DNA from: Theocolax elegans
Taxonomy: Eukaryota; Arthropoda; Insecta; Hymenoptera; Cerocephalidae
Direction of reading: 5' to 3'
NCBI GenBank assembly: GCA_026168455.1
Contig: CM047430.1
Location: 67,805,044 to 67,869,043 of the forward strand
DNA: 64,000 bases
Below the pieces are notes generated by a model, which did not search any database, had not been told where the DNA came from, and saw nothing but the letters and a program-made list of their open reading frames with translations. Of the stretch, positions 25,626 to 37,675 are shown piece after piece. Each line of letters starts with the position of its first letter. The first letter of the stretch is position 1. Position numbers and translations under genes: made by a program.

Positions 25626-25679
25626 ACCCGTATGAGTTACGGGTCGAGCCGCCGCTAATTCCGAATAAATATTCGGAAT
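25626..25679. other. Twin stem-loop
   Basis: Two hairpins lie 13 bp apart. The first has arms ACCCGTA/TACGGGT with a 5-nt loop (25626-25644). The second has 10-bp perfect arms ATTCCGAATA/TATTCGGAAT with only AA between them (25658-25679). The pair is far more regular than the surrounding sequence. Its function is unknown; it could be a structured RNA segment or a symmetric protein-binding site. Confidence 0.5.
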
Positions 25680-26805
25680 ACAGATTATGTTAATCGCCGT
25701 CCCCCGGGTGGATGCAAATTAGACGCCTCGAGAGGTATATACGAGACGCGCCGCCGTGCCAAACCTGGATACACCTATATATGTCTCTCTATATATGTAG
25801 GTGTCTGTGCCTGTGTGTGTATGTGTGTGCATCTGCTCCGGCAAAATATTTACGGCGACCCAACAAAAGAGCAACCCCCGCGTCGTCGTCGTAGTTGTTG
25901 TTGTCGTTGTAGATTGTTGTGGTTGTGTATTAATCCAGAATCGCCACAACTATTTGACAAAACATACTTATTATAGCCTCGATCCGTATAGCCTTCTTCC
26001 TTCTTCCTTATCCCGTTGACTTTGAGTAACGATCGTGTCTTGGGATTCGCGCGCACGCGCAAGGTATTTCGACTTTTCGAGTGTATATATATAGATTTAC
26101 GTAATAATCGACTCTTGGTGTGTTGTGTTACGTGGATCGAGTGAGAAATTCTACGGTACGGAAGTTTCCGAGGAATTAATTAATTCTACGATTGATTTAG
26201 ATGATTGCGTTTACTTCTTGACTTTTTCGTTGACATTTCGATACGTTATTTATTTCGATTCTCTCTTTATCATGGAGATTTTTCTTTGGTTTTTACTTTT
26301 TAATCGAGAGAAACTGTTACGTATTATACATTATTTCGACGTTCTTGGAGAAAAAAAAGGAAAATAAATAAATAATAAATAAGACTTTTAAAGACACTGT
26401 TTTGAACGTAGTAAATAATCGATTTGTAAAAGTATTATAAATAACATAAAAATGTACGAATTAATTAATTTTTTTGTAAAATTGTATTCATATGTGCAAG
26501 TTTTGTAAAAGAATCATACATAATCGATTAAAGTCCCCATATTTCTAAGCAAAAATAATCAATCTCAATAAGAAAAGGTACGTGACGTTTGACGTCGAGG
26601 AGGAGGCGGTAGATAAACGCACCGTACATCCGCGGGTATGTATGTGCCTTGCAAATTCCCCATTCCCCGCTGCGAAGTGGAAACGACGCGCGCGTCGCGA
26701 CTCATCTCGCGTTCCCTCGTCCCCAGGCAAGAAATCGCGGATTCGAGCCAGCCTCGGCGTGCTCTCATTAGTCATTTCAGATATGCCTTCGATAGCGCGT
26801 AGAAA

Positions 26806-26807
<2 letters not shown>

Positions 26808-26846
<39 letters not shown>
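26808..26846. repeat. (CT)n microsatellite
   Basis: Nineteen to twenty CT units in a GC-richer block. It underlies Leu/Ser and Arg/Glu frames on opposite strands. Confidence 0.97.
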
Positions 26847-26850
<4 letters not shown>

Positions 26851-27210
26851 TTCCTCTTCTCTTTTGTGCGTGCGCGTATTCTCTCCTTTTCCTCATCCTT
26901 CTCCTGACATTCTGGAGGATCTCGATTATGGAAGCGCCTCGGCGCAAAGAAGGCAGACCCGACCAACTAGCCGCGGCGATCAATCAATGTTACTCGTTCG
27001 ACGGTAAAACAATACGATGTTGCCTCCATAATTGACGGGAATCCATCATCGGCGTTTCGCGAGCCGAGAGACGAGATTTCGCCTACCGTGTATACAGCCA
27101 CCGCGCTCTCCGCCGTCGTCGCCGCTGCCAACTTTTCTCCGAGTTTCGATAGCGAAAAGTTTTTCTTGCTGGCGCGCGACTCCATCAATGAGGCGACTGC
27201 TAATACCTCT

Positions 27211-27212
<2 letters not shown>
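26847..27212. other. CpG-rich block between two microsatellites, no gene seen
   Basis: G+C-rich DNA with frequent CG dinucleotides between the CT and TA arrays. Frames are open on both strands and none resembles a known protein. Confidence 0.6.

Positions 27213-27248
<36 letters not shown>
27213..27248. repeat. (TA)n microsatellite
   Basis: Eighteen TA units, followed by an imperfect CA/TA tail to about 27290. Confidence 0.97.
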
Positions 27249-27251
<3 letters not shown>

Positions 27252-28484
27252 GCATACACACAAACACACACATATACAATTTATATATATAGAGCTCGAG
27301 ACGCGCCTAACAAAAAATTCCCATTTATGCTAAATCCACAGTCTCGCGGTCTCGGGTGATTTGAATAGAATGTCATTTAGCCCGCTGGGGGCTTTCTTGC
27401 GCAAGTTTCGCGGTTAAGGACTTGTTTTCTTTTTTATTCACAACGGGACTGATGCCTGACGCTCGCTGATGAAGGAATTATCGATGAGCTTCAGTCCCGC
27501 GGTTTATTCAATTATTTTCCGATTGGTTCACATGATAAAATTCTGATATTTTTAGTGTATATACCTTCACTGATTATCGGCGGAATTCATTTTTCTTTCG
27601 TTCTTCAATTCAGATGGTAAAAAATCACTGCACACGCGAAAGAATTATTTATTGTATTACAAAATACAATTTATTCAACGTCAAAAATTATCATATTCTT
27701 GACACTAATGAGCGCATTTTTCTATTTAAAATTATTAGAATTTATTTTAATTTTTACCATCAAATGTTTCTATAAGCTTAGAATCGTCCATAATTTATTC
27801 TGCTTATTCACTCATAATAGAGAATATTATCAGTTGCATTAATATTTAATTGATACGTATTTTTATAAATAGCAGCGTTCGTGAATATTGAATAATAATA
27901 ATGCATATTATTGAATATTATAGACACCATTGACTAATGAATCGGTTGGATGATTTATCACTTTTGTTTAAGCGCATAAATATAGTTTAGCATTAATATA
28001 TATACAAATGAAAATTAGGAAATGTTTGACAAGGTATAATTTATATTTTTAGTAAAAACATATAGTAGAAAAATATATTTTATATTGTGTATCGTTGAAC
28101 AACTTTTTCGTTAAATCTACCTGGTTACTTATCTCCATAAAAAAAGAGGAAGTTAGGTACAAAATTTGAAATATCGGAATCGCATGAATAAAGACAATGG
28201 GGACTAATTCTAATCGTACGAGAGAGTTTCACAATTTTTAACCAATCGTCCTCTTTTCTCGAGTGATCGGATAGGTCTATTTCCTTATATAAACCGAACC
28301 ATTCGTCAGTCGTCGTCGTGCCGACAAACGCTTAGGGTCCAGTACATACCGTGTATGTTCTCTTAAATCGGCTGTCAGGATGCCAGGCGTCGATAAATAT
28401 CCGGGCGGCTGACGCGGTTCGTTCGCTGCCGGCGCGTCTGCCACGATTTGCGACAGGGCGCCGTTCTAAAAGGTCTTAGCGGTC
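27249..28484. other. Non-coding spacer, no gene seen
   Basis: AT-rich from about 27500 to 28250. The words GATGGTAAAAA (near 27614) and TTTTTACCATC (near 27755) are inverted but too short and too AT-rich to call an element. A TATATAAA word at 28286-28293 is followed 22 bp later by a TCAGT initiator-like word, which is closer than the usual 30-bp spacing, so it is not called as a promoter. Confidence 0.6.
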
Positions 28485-28485
28485 G

Positions 28486-28524
<39 letters not shown>
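28485..28524. repeat. (CT)n microsatellite
   Basis: CT array with a single TTT interruption in a GC-richer block. Confidence 0.95.
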
Positions 28525-28529
<5 letters not shown>

Positions 28530-31007
28530 TCTTTCTCTTTCCACTGAGGAAGGCCGTCGAGCGAGGACGAGATTCCCTTCTTTCCCGACGCGATGCATAT
28601 TTTCAAAGAACCGAGCCAATCTCAATTTTCCTTCAATCGCATGAAAAGAGAGAAGGAGAGAGATGAAGTGGACGGGTTTGTGTCTTGCGCGAGTGCCACT
28701 CTGAATTATGAGTTTCGCAGTAAGTCGCAGAGTGAAGCGATCTGGCGCTTGCGGTTCGCGAACGGGTAAATTTATGCGACGCTTCGTTTCTCAAGAAAGA
28801 ACGTGCTCTTTGTTTTCAACAGCGTCGCGACTTTCGTTGTTTCTTGAATTCTCTTGATTCCGAACTATTATTCCTATCGCTTTCAATTAATTAAGCTAGA
28901 CTATATTTTTTCCCAACCTTTTGGGAAACACGCTCGATTCGTAAATATAAATACGATCGTTATATTTTCTAGAATTCGCATATGAATTATTATCAATGGT
29001 ACGCACATACGTATTATTAATCGTCATTAAAAGCTAACAAAAATGTTTCTTAGAATACGATACGTAATAAATATAAAATTGCGATCAATCTTATATAGAA
29101 TACATCAATTTCTTCGCATATATATTTTAGTCGGATAATATATAAAAGAAGAGATAGAGTCATTACCAAAGAATTTGACGATACACTCGGACCGTCGACT
29201 ATAATTCAACGGGACATTCAGCATTCGAATTTCATCCGAGTCGTCGGATTCTATAGCGGTGGACGTTGTCGCGCATAGAATTATAACAGTTAATCCTTGC
29301 ATTGTTTCCACATTTTTAACCGAGGAAGATGACATTTTTTTGTCTCCGAAAACACTGTAGTTCGGTTTTTACCGTACGGTAAGATTTCTTTCGACTCCTC
29401 CCTATACGATATACGCGTATCTCCGAATTTGGTAAATGAATGCAACGCGTTAAGATGCAGGCGTGTCGAATAAACCGTAGACGTAAAATCGGGTCCGCGA
29501 CACAATTAGAAATAAATTCCATGTCTCGGTAACAAATAGCAAACGGTTTATTCCTCTTTACGCGGGTATATGTGTGTATACGTATAAATGTATACGTATA
29601 TACGCGTACGGAGAAGAATCTTCTAACTCTATTCCTTTTATACGAGGGCGTCCCCTTTGCGTGCTTACCAACTGGGTACCGCAAAACCTTTTCTTTCCAC
29701 TCTTGTTGCGCGTCAAGTCGTTAGTTTACATTCGAAGAAGAGGTTATTTGAATCGAGCCAATTTTGGTTTTACAGATATACGCTACGCGACGGACAATGC
29801 CTTGGAAATTAATTCCTTTTTCGTGCTGTGCTTTCGTAAGGTTTTTCTATGCCGATAACGACCTCACTATATATATATACATATATTGGTCTATGTGTGC
29901 GTCTTTATAAATGTTTATTCTTTTTACTTTCTAACGCAAGAGCCTTGATAGATTTTATTGCGCAGCTCTTTGTTTTTCCTCCGTGGATACATATATATAT
30001 CTATTCGTATCCAAGATTTACTTTTCTTTATTCTGGTATGTGTATATATATACTTACATACATGTACACGCGCAAGGGTTTTGTAACAATCCGCGTTACG
30101 GTAATCCAGATATCCTACAAGATTCATTAAAACCTAGGTGACTTTGTGAATGGGAATTAAATTTATCGTTCCGATTTACAATGTATTGCAATGCGTATGA
30201 TTTACAAAAAAGACTCGTTCTAGTTAAAATTTTGCTCAACGTCGAATATTCTGGTTGATAGTATAAACAAGTAAAGGATGCGTGCTTTAGTTGTTAAATA
30301 TTGTTTAGTATTTTATATACAAATTACAGTAACGTTAATTTTGCTGTTTAACAGACAGATTAAGTTCTTATAGTTTAGCTTTAAATTTATTCAAAATCGA
30401 TCGAAACAAGTTAAGTAATACGGGACAAATTGTGTTTCACCGATAACTAAAACTCCAATAAGTTGTACTATGCAATCACAATTTTATGTATTAAAATGCG
30501 GTTAAAGTGTGTTAGTAAAAATTACAAAATAGTTTGAACAGAAAGACGAGTGTGATGAGTGATTATATCCGCATCCGAATTACTAAAACTACAAGATTTT
30601 TGTTAAATCGAATATAATAATAAACGGAGTTAAACTTTAACGTATAAAATCCATTAATCATAAAAGATTAAACAATAGCATTTTCAATTACCCAACAAAT
30701 CCATAAATTCAATCTCATAAATAGTAGTAATTTATGCGAAACGAAGGCAGAGAAAAGTGCACGCGCTCAAATACATTACCGTATAATAGATTTTGAGGAA
30801 GGAATTAAGGGTGGAGGGGAGGAGGGGGGTGAGGTAGCGCGTGCACCGGCCCAAAAAGGCGCAAATTTGCCGTAAAAATAAATTAGAATAAATCTTGGGT
30901 AGCTCGCGCTGCGGAAGGAGGAGCGAATTAAGGTGCGCACTCACGGCACCGTGAAAATGCATTTCGATAGCCTGGATCCTCTCTCGCGCACCTCCTTCCT
31001 CCGTGAA

Positions 31008-31010
<3 letters not shown>
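28525..31010. other. Non-coding spacer, no gene seen
   Basis: Mixed block to about 28860, AT-rich at 28860-29150, then moderately GC-rich with many TATACGTATA-type palindromic words (for example 29575-29610). A 14-bp palindrome TTACCGTACGGTAA lies at 29369-29382. 30130-30760 is AT-rich. A G-rich stretch at 30808-30830 has three runs of three or more Gs. Confidence 0.6.

Positions 31011-31062
<52 letters not shown>
31011..31062. repeat. (TC)n microsatellite, 26 units
   Basis: The longest uninterrupted CT-type array in the window, 52 bases. Three overlapping minus-strand frames with Arg/Glu repeats come from it. Confidence 0.98.
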
Positions 31063-31064
<2 letters not shown>

Positions 31065-32535
31065 CGAAAGAAAAACGTATAGGTCGGAGAAAATTCTCGG
31101 TGCAACTTGCCGAGACGAGCGCATCGCGGACCAGAGGTATACAAATACATTTCCATAACTTTGCATACATGTTTTGATAATTGGGAGACGACGGGACGTT
31201 TCCTAGAGAGAGGAAGAGGGAGAGAGAGAGAGGCTAATCCGCGGTGCACGCGCTTCTATTATTAATGGACCCGGAGCTGGGAAGATGGGCGCGAAATATA
31301 CGCGCGAGGATACGCGAAAAGGCAAGAATTAAGAGCGTCATTAATGCCGCATTGTTTTGTTTCCTATATTTTTACATATTATACGCAACAACAAAGCATC
31401 GAATGATTAACTGGACAACTTTGTATAATCCATTCTTCGCAGTTTTATATTTCGTGCCCTCTAACATTATGATAAATTTATGTATTGGTTATCGAATTCT
31501 ATACTATGATGCATGGTCCGTATGTTTGTTACTTTTTTCCAATTTAGAATAATAATATATTAAAAAGATTTATTTGATTTTGCATTTTCTCGAAAAATTT
31601 GGTAAACGATGTATAATATCGAAAGACTAATGCACTATCATCAATTGGTTAACAAATTAATTACAATAGAGCAATGTAACGAACGAGAGAGAGAGAGAGA
31701 GAAAGAGATCGAGAGTACAAAATATCAAGCAAATAATCAATTGTACCAATTATGAAATTTAATCCACCTTGTAGAATCGCGCGCATACATAAATTTAGTG
31801 GAGACTGGAAAAAGCGCTTACAGCACTGGCAATAATTGTTTCACCCGTTTCGTTTATTATTTAGCCCGGTGCAATTCTTGATTCCACAACATTATAAATC
31901 AAAGCCCTGCGGTAATGGAGATTTAATCTCGTTGCCCACGCGCATATACATACATACGTAGGGAACGACAGAAAAATGCGATCGTTAACTGGAGAGAACT
32001 ACGTATACGATGTATATATAATCTATCGAATTCCCTCTTTCCTCCCCCCCCCTCCCTCGCTCTCACTAACTCGCACTCCCACAGTACATAAACATATAGG
32101 TATATATAAAAAAAAACTCGCGAGACGTCGTAAATCGAAAAATATATACCTCATCCTACACTTACATAGGTTTACTCTAACATTCGACGATGTACTCTCG
32201 TATCGTCCTTCATTCGGTAAATGCCATTAAGAAAGTGTATATAGAGCAACATCGAAAGACGTAGGAGAGCCGTGTGTCGCAGGACCACCGTAGACATTTA
32301 GGTAGAAAAGCTTTTACCGTTGGCCTTCTATAAGCGTGCGTGTGCGCGAATACGTGTGTGTGTGTGAGGTTGGTAAGGTTTCAAGGCATCAGAAAAGGAA
32401 AAGATAGAAACGATGCAGAGTGGCGATATCGTGGCTGGCGTTCGCGTATAATAATGCGCATGATGCACTGCTTTCGAGCGTATTCTTGGCAAGCGAGTTT
32501 TCTCTCTTTTCTACGGCCGCCCGGAGGGAAGGTTT

Positions 32536-32536
<1 letters not shown>
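31063..32536. other. Non-coding spacer with one hydrophobic open frame
   Basis: Contains an ATG frame at 31265-31552 (95 codons, hydrophobic C-terminal half) that is discussed under findings but not called. AT-rich at 31340-31980 with a short GA run near 31688. A C homopolymer with CT sequence lies near 32045-32060. Confidence 0.55.
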
Positions 32537-32575
<39 letters not shown>

Positions 32576-32576
32576 G
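32537..32576. repeat. (GA)n microsatellite
   Basis: A pure GA array to 32568 with an AAA interruption and a short continuation. It is the purine-strand counterpart of the CT arrays elsewhere. Confidence 0.96.
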
Positions 32577-33039
32577 CACACCGGCGATACCAGAGGAAGA
32601 CGTATATACACATGCGAAGCGAGAAAGAGAGATACAGCGGCACCTCGCCAGACCAGGAAATGGAGAGGGGTACGAGAGAACCGAGCTTCCAAAATTTATA
32701 TATACATATACACTTGGAAAACCGAGAGACAGTGATAAGAAAAATGAGAGGAGGAGAATGATGGCGCTCGAGCCGAGCGAAAGTAAAGAAAAATAAGAAA
32801 AAGTATGAGTTCTTAGCTGTTGTAGTCTCTACGAAACTCTCGTATCTCTCCTCATCTGCCATTTCCCTTGCTCTCTTGCCTTTTTTTTTCCTTCCTCGGC
32901 CCTCCTTCTGGCAGTAGGTCGGTATATCCGTCTCGACTTGAATCAGACTCGAGAGAGGGAGAGGGAGAAGCGCGTTCCGCCGACCAAAGCAAATATTTGG
33001 AGCCTCGCCACTAAAAACTCGAGCGAGCCAGCAGGCGAG
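32577..33039. other. GC-richer non-coding block, no gene seen
   Basis: Purine-rich to about 32780, then mixed. Frames on both strands are open but low-complexity and carry no known domain. Confidence 0.6.
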
Positions 33040-33680
33040 TTGATTTGTTTCCCTACACATCGTATCCTTCGCTCTCTGGCATTCTCCTTTTTCCCCTTTC
33101 CCCGAGGTTTCGACTCTCTTTTCCCTTTTATACCGTTGCTCCTTTGAATTCCCCTTTCCGCAACTCTTCTCGCCCGAGCACGAGCGCGAGCGCGAATATG
33201 AACGAGAGGGAAGAATGACCGACTCGCTTCGAGTTCGTTTATACTCGCGCTTATCTTACCCCGAGTCTCTTTTATCTTCGATTCTCTCCGACGTCGCGGT
33301 TCTCCCGTCATCGAACTCTTCCGCCGACTTTCGAACCATGACTACCTCTTCCCTCATCTCTCTCCTTTTTTCCTTCCCTCTTTCCTCTTTCAATTCTTCC
33401 TTTTCCTCTCTCATCTGTATCTCCGCTTTTGTTTTGTTACTCGACTTTTTCTTTCCTCAACCTCTTCTCCCGAGGACACGTATTTTATGAAATGCAAATT
33501 TTTCTCTCCCCATATCTCATACAACTTTATCGAAACTCGCCTAGGGGTTGTTCCACGCTCACTCTCCTACTCCTACTTCTGAATTATTTTCCTTTATCAG
33601 TCTGACTTATTTCTCGACGTTTCCCTATATATCGTTCAACTATTCTATATGTACCTCTTCTTCTTTGCCGGTATCTAATT
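33040..33680. other. Pyrimidine-biased domain
   Basis: The plus strand is dominated by C and T for several hundred bases, most strongly at 33340-33480, where few purines occur in a row. The bias is not a simple repeat: the CT words vary continuously. It explains the Ser/Phe/Leu-rich frame at 33215-33490. Such domains can form triplex DNA or act as nucleosome-poor regulatory sequence, which is inference. Confidence 0.6.
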
Positions 33681-34319
33681 TTTATATTTCCCAAAAGTTT
33701 ATTTAAATTTTGATGATACCCTCGGTTAATTTATCAGGATTCGTATATTATCGGATATTCGTGTACTCTAATATTATAAATGACGCAATAATTCGACCAC
33801 TTTATTATAAAATAGATGGTATTGAGAAAATAATCTTACGATATCAATAAATTAATATGAAGTTCAATAACCATTCAACAAATCTAACCAAATGAATCAC
33901 AATTTAATCGCGCTGTTAAAGAGTACTAAATACATGTAAAACATAATTATTTATCGCAATTTAATTACTAGTGCGCTATATTTCCACATTAAATTAATAA
34001 ATTGTAACCGATACATCAACCAAATAATTCATATTTTCAATTCTAAAAATATGATAAACCAAATATTAATTCAACCGATATTTATCGTGAAAATAACGAA
34101 CCAAGACCTTGGGAAATTCGTATTATAAATAACAAACAACGCTCGGGAAGGAAATTATAAATGAATTTTGAAAATTGAAATAAAATGATAATATTTTTCT
34201 TCTCGCACACATTTAAGTAACTTTGCTAGTTTATATCTAGAGTAAAGGAACTTTCATGATTTGAAAGAAAAAGAAATAAAAAGCTCTTTGAAGAGTTTCA
34301 TATAGACCAACAGTGTTTG

Positions 34320-34322
<3 letters not shown>
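33681..34322. other. AT-rich spacer, no gene seen
   Basis: Uniformly AT-rich with no repeat, hairpin or frame that stands out. Confidence 0.7.

Positions 34323-34350
<28 letters not shown>
34323..34350. repeat. (CT)n microsatellite
   Basis: Fourteen CT units at a transition from AT-rich to mixed sequence. Confidence 0.97.
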
Positions 34351-34353
<3 letters not shown>

Positions 34354-35540
34354 TCTTTCGTTCACTTATTTCTCGTGAAACGCGTTTAAGAGCACGAACG
34401 ATTAGAAAGAGAAAAGTGAATCCAAGTGAACTAGCCTTGGTGCGTTTAATGCCAGGGCGCGTGAAATTAATTAGTTAATTAAGCACCGTGCGACGTTGTC
34501 TATCCAATTAAATAGCACGTCGGCGTGTTGGCAAACGCGTGGAAGCGTGCACTTTCGCGCAAGAGTTTCGCGCCGCCTTAACATAAGCGATTGCCAAGTG
34601 TGTAGATTTTACCTCTCTTCACCTCGAATCACTTCGTTATCTCCACAAGTACATAAGCAATCTTTGTTGTTAGTATGTCCGATTTTTTTTTATTACGCCG
34701 GTATATAACTTTATATACGTAAGAGAACTTTTTTTCTTGTTACTATTAAATCATCATATTATTTTTAATGGGATATGTATATACGCATTTTAACATTCAA
34801 TGCTTTGTCGTAATTATCAGAATTTGATATTAATAATATTTGATGCGAATTGCTTTTTTTTAACGAACACGTGTAGAGTCTCGCGTGATTGTTAACGCTT
34901 CGTTCTTGTAACATGCCGCTAACGAACCGATTAATGTACACACATAGTCTTGGTTATTTCTTTTAAATGGTTTTTATGCGTACAACTTGACGCTTCGCTG
35001 GATAATCAACCTCTTTTACTTCTTTGTTCACCGTGTACCATTCCTACAAGAATCGTGATGTGCATGATTTCGATCGGATTATTTTCTTATTTTTCTTTTG
35101 CTTAAGGCTGTGCGTCACAGTGCCGAAGATTAATTTATTAAAAATTTATTTCATTATTATTGTTTAAATATTTGTTTCATTATTTTTACAATTTATTCCT
35201 ATAATTTCAGATTTTAATCAATTCGTTTCCCAATATTTTTTTTATTTTATTATAATTTAAAGTTTTTAAGTCGTTTAACCGCGATTAGTTATATAAACTA
35301 ATATTAATTGAAAATAAAATTATAGTATTTATATCGAAAAGAAAAAAATTTATTATATTTTCATTAAAATTAATTCAAAGTACAAGTATAATTTAGAAGA
35401 ATGATTTATGACTTACATAGCTTACGTATGACATACTAAAAATTCGCACATCCACCTGACGAATCTGTAGCATCTCGTGCAGGCATTGGCTGTCTTCGCA
35501 CCTAGTCAATAGTTGGCGTACGCGTAAAAAAGAAGAGTCG
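34351..35540. other. Non-coding spacer, no gene seen
   Basis: A mixed patch to about 34690, then AT-rich to about 35430. No gene, RNA or element noticed. Confidence 0.68.
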
Positions 35541-36620
35541 AAGGTAATAACTCTTAGTCGGAGTTAATAAAGGGCACATGGCTCACCGGAAATTCTCGAA
35601 GCAACAAATCCCCGTCGATTAACAGCACCGGGAGTGCGCGCGGGGCGGACCGCGTGGCGGCGCATCGTGTGCGCGTTCTCTCTGTCTCTCGTAAAATTCG
35701 TATCGCGCGCGAAGGGGCGAAACGCGGGCGGAAAAAAAGTGCAGCCGCACGTCGCTGCGAAGCGTGAAGAGACGCATACACACACCGAGGGAGAGGCGCG
35801 CGCGAGCGGGCAAAAAAAAAGAGGGCCCGAAGCGCGTGTCGTCCAGTAGGAGCGTCGGTAAAGCGGGACAAACGGCCGGCACAACCAAGCGAGAGCGAGA
35901 GAGTATCGCCGGAGCGATTTGTCCCGTCTGTTAATTAGTGAAAAAACGGAGTATGAATCTCGAGCGATCGTATATTACCGCGACCGTAATGGATGGGATT
36001 ACAGCTGCTGTGTTAAATTAAACCGAGAGCGGCGTCCCTCTCTCCCTCTCCCTCGCTCTCTCATTCTCTTTTTCCTCTCTTTCTCGCTTGCATCTGCATA
36101 CCGACGTGCACAGATCGAAAAGTATACGGGTGTGCGTGTGTGCGAGGGAGAGTAAGAGAGAGAGAAAGAGAGGTACGGTCACACGCGGATTTCCCCTTCT
36201 ATGTGTGCACGTACCCGTGTACAGTGGAGTACAGTTAGCTATGCGCATCGGCAGAGGAGGCCCTTGTGGCCCGTTCACCAGTCCTCGCAAAGTGCCATTG
36301 CGAAGGAGAGAGCTTCGACTCATCCTCCTCCTCTTTCGTTTTTGGTGCCTTTTATTTCCCTCTCTCGCTTCCTTAATTGTCTTCTTTCGCGTGCGCCTTC
36401 TTCCTTCGCGAACGATTCAATCCCGACGCTCGAACGTCGATTGCCTTACTTCTTCTGCATGGCGAGCTCCTTTCTCGTACCACCAACCTTTTTTGCGAGT
36501 TTCCCTTTTTTACACCCGACTGTTGACCCGCCGTCGATCCTCGTTACGTTCTTTGCCCCATCGCCTACAGACGGACATTATTGAACTCAATCTTAGGTTG
36601 CGTCTTTCGAAATTACTTTG
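35541..36620. promoter_or_regulatory. CpG-dense block followed by CT-rich sequence
   Basis: 35590-35910 is one of the most CpG-dense parts of the window, with GCGCG and CGGCG words throughout. An inverted repeat CGGGACAAA/TTTGTCCCG spans 35864-35926 with a 45-bp loop. 36030-36180 and 36310-36560 are pyrimidine-rich with short GA runs. Many frames are open on both strands, including a 177-codon plus frame from 36088, but all are compositionally driven. A first-exon or promoter role is possible but unproven. Confidence 0.25.
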
Positions 36621-37620
36621 AAATTTCGACGAGTGCGCAAGAAATGTACATTATCCTAAATCTATTCAACTGTTTTAGTTGTTAATTTATATTAACTTCG
36701 TCAAACAATGTTCCTCCTTCTTTTTCTTTACGGTATAGTTCATTTGTGCGGTAATTAATTGTTTTTATCCGTTACTTTAATTGCCAAGTATAATATGCGG
36801 TTCTGTTTAAATTATCAACGTAAATAAATTAATTAAAGTTGTAAAACATGTTAAAATTAATTAAAATTTATATAACGAAACTTGAAATTAAATAATTTAA
36901 ATGGTAAGCATGCCATATGAACGAAACTTTGTACTTAATTCAAGACGGTAAAGTAAACTCGTGTTTTCTCCAAAATACTAACTTGGGTAGTTTTAAAGGT
37001 TGCATTTATTCAGATGTGCAACTGTTATAATATAATAAAATGAATAATCCATCAAAAGACAATGTAATGAATATTAGTTTGTTTGTTTAATCATTTATTT
37101 TAATTGGAAAATAATCTAATTTCTATGCAGTGCAATAACGCATTACCAGTATATTTAATATGTAGGTTATAACTACACCGACATGTACGATTATACGCAT
37201 AAAAAATGTTTAATCACGTCAAGTGAGGAAATGAACAATCATTATTAGCTTCGATCAATCTCTTATGATAAATCTTTGCTCTCTTACATCAATCTGAAAT
37301 AGAAAAATAATCCCGTATACTGAGAGGCGAACGAATTAGAGTGAGGAGCCCGAGGCAAAAGCCAATTGGTTCGCACTCTTAACGTCGTAGATCAAAATAA
37401 TCGTTCGGGCAAATAATAAGTCAAGTTCGATTCAATAATCCATAAGAAAAATAACGCGTACACGTACAACAAAGTCGCGAAAGAGTCTAGATTTTCGGTA
37501 TCTCGGTGGTCGTACGGAATGTTTCTTTGTTTTCGGGATCAAAGATCCCTCTTACGCGGGTTCCGCGCGATAGATCACTGGCTATCTGGAGAGGACAATT
37601 AGGCTAGCTCGCTCGCCAAC
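36621..37620. other. AT-rich spacer, no gene seen
   Basis: AT-rich to about 37310, then a gradual rise in CpG toward the next block. Nothing gene-like. Confidence 0.68.
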
Positions 37621-37626
37621 CCCAAG

Positions 37627-37670
<44 letters not shown>

Positions 37671-37675
37671 GAAAG
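37621..37675. repeat. Imperfect (GA)n microsatellite
   Basis: GA array interrupted by AAA and GGG. A second, shorter one lies at 37815-37833 in the same block. Confidence 0.93.

Larger units (their letters stand above)
23767..26807. other. Mosaic non-coding DNA with short tandem and hairpin motifs
   Basis: GC-richer at 23767-24270 and 24640-26100, AT-rich between 24270 and 24640 and at 26150-26560. It contains a 9-bp tandem repeat at 24922-24948, a CT-rich run with a C homopolymer at about 25137-25193, a twin hairpin at 25626-25679 and a GTC/GTT trinucleotide stretch at about 25882-25925. The frame through the 9-bp repeat reads WREWREW and has no wider similarity that I recognise. Confidence 0.6.

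Noticed and set aside
28286..28310. TATATAAA followed by TCAGT as a core promoter
   Set aside because: The initiator-like A is only about 22 bp from the TATA word, too close for the usual 30-bp spacing, and nothing else supports a start.
32389..33060. 223-codon minus-strand open frame, the longest in the window
   Set aside because: It depends on the (GA)n array (Ser/Leu repeat) and on the purine/pyrimidine bias of the block. No domain is recognisable and the composition changes with the underlying DNA.
36088..36621. 177-codon plus-strand open frame
   Set aside because: Its Arg/Leu/Ser/Phe composition follows the CT-rich DNA, and an alternative frame is also open over the same stretch. No known motif.
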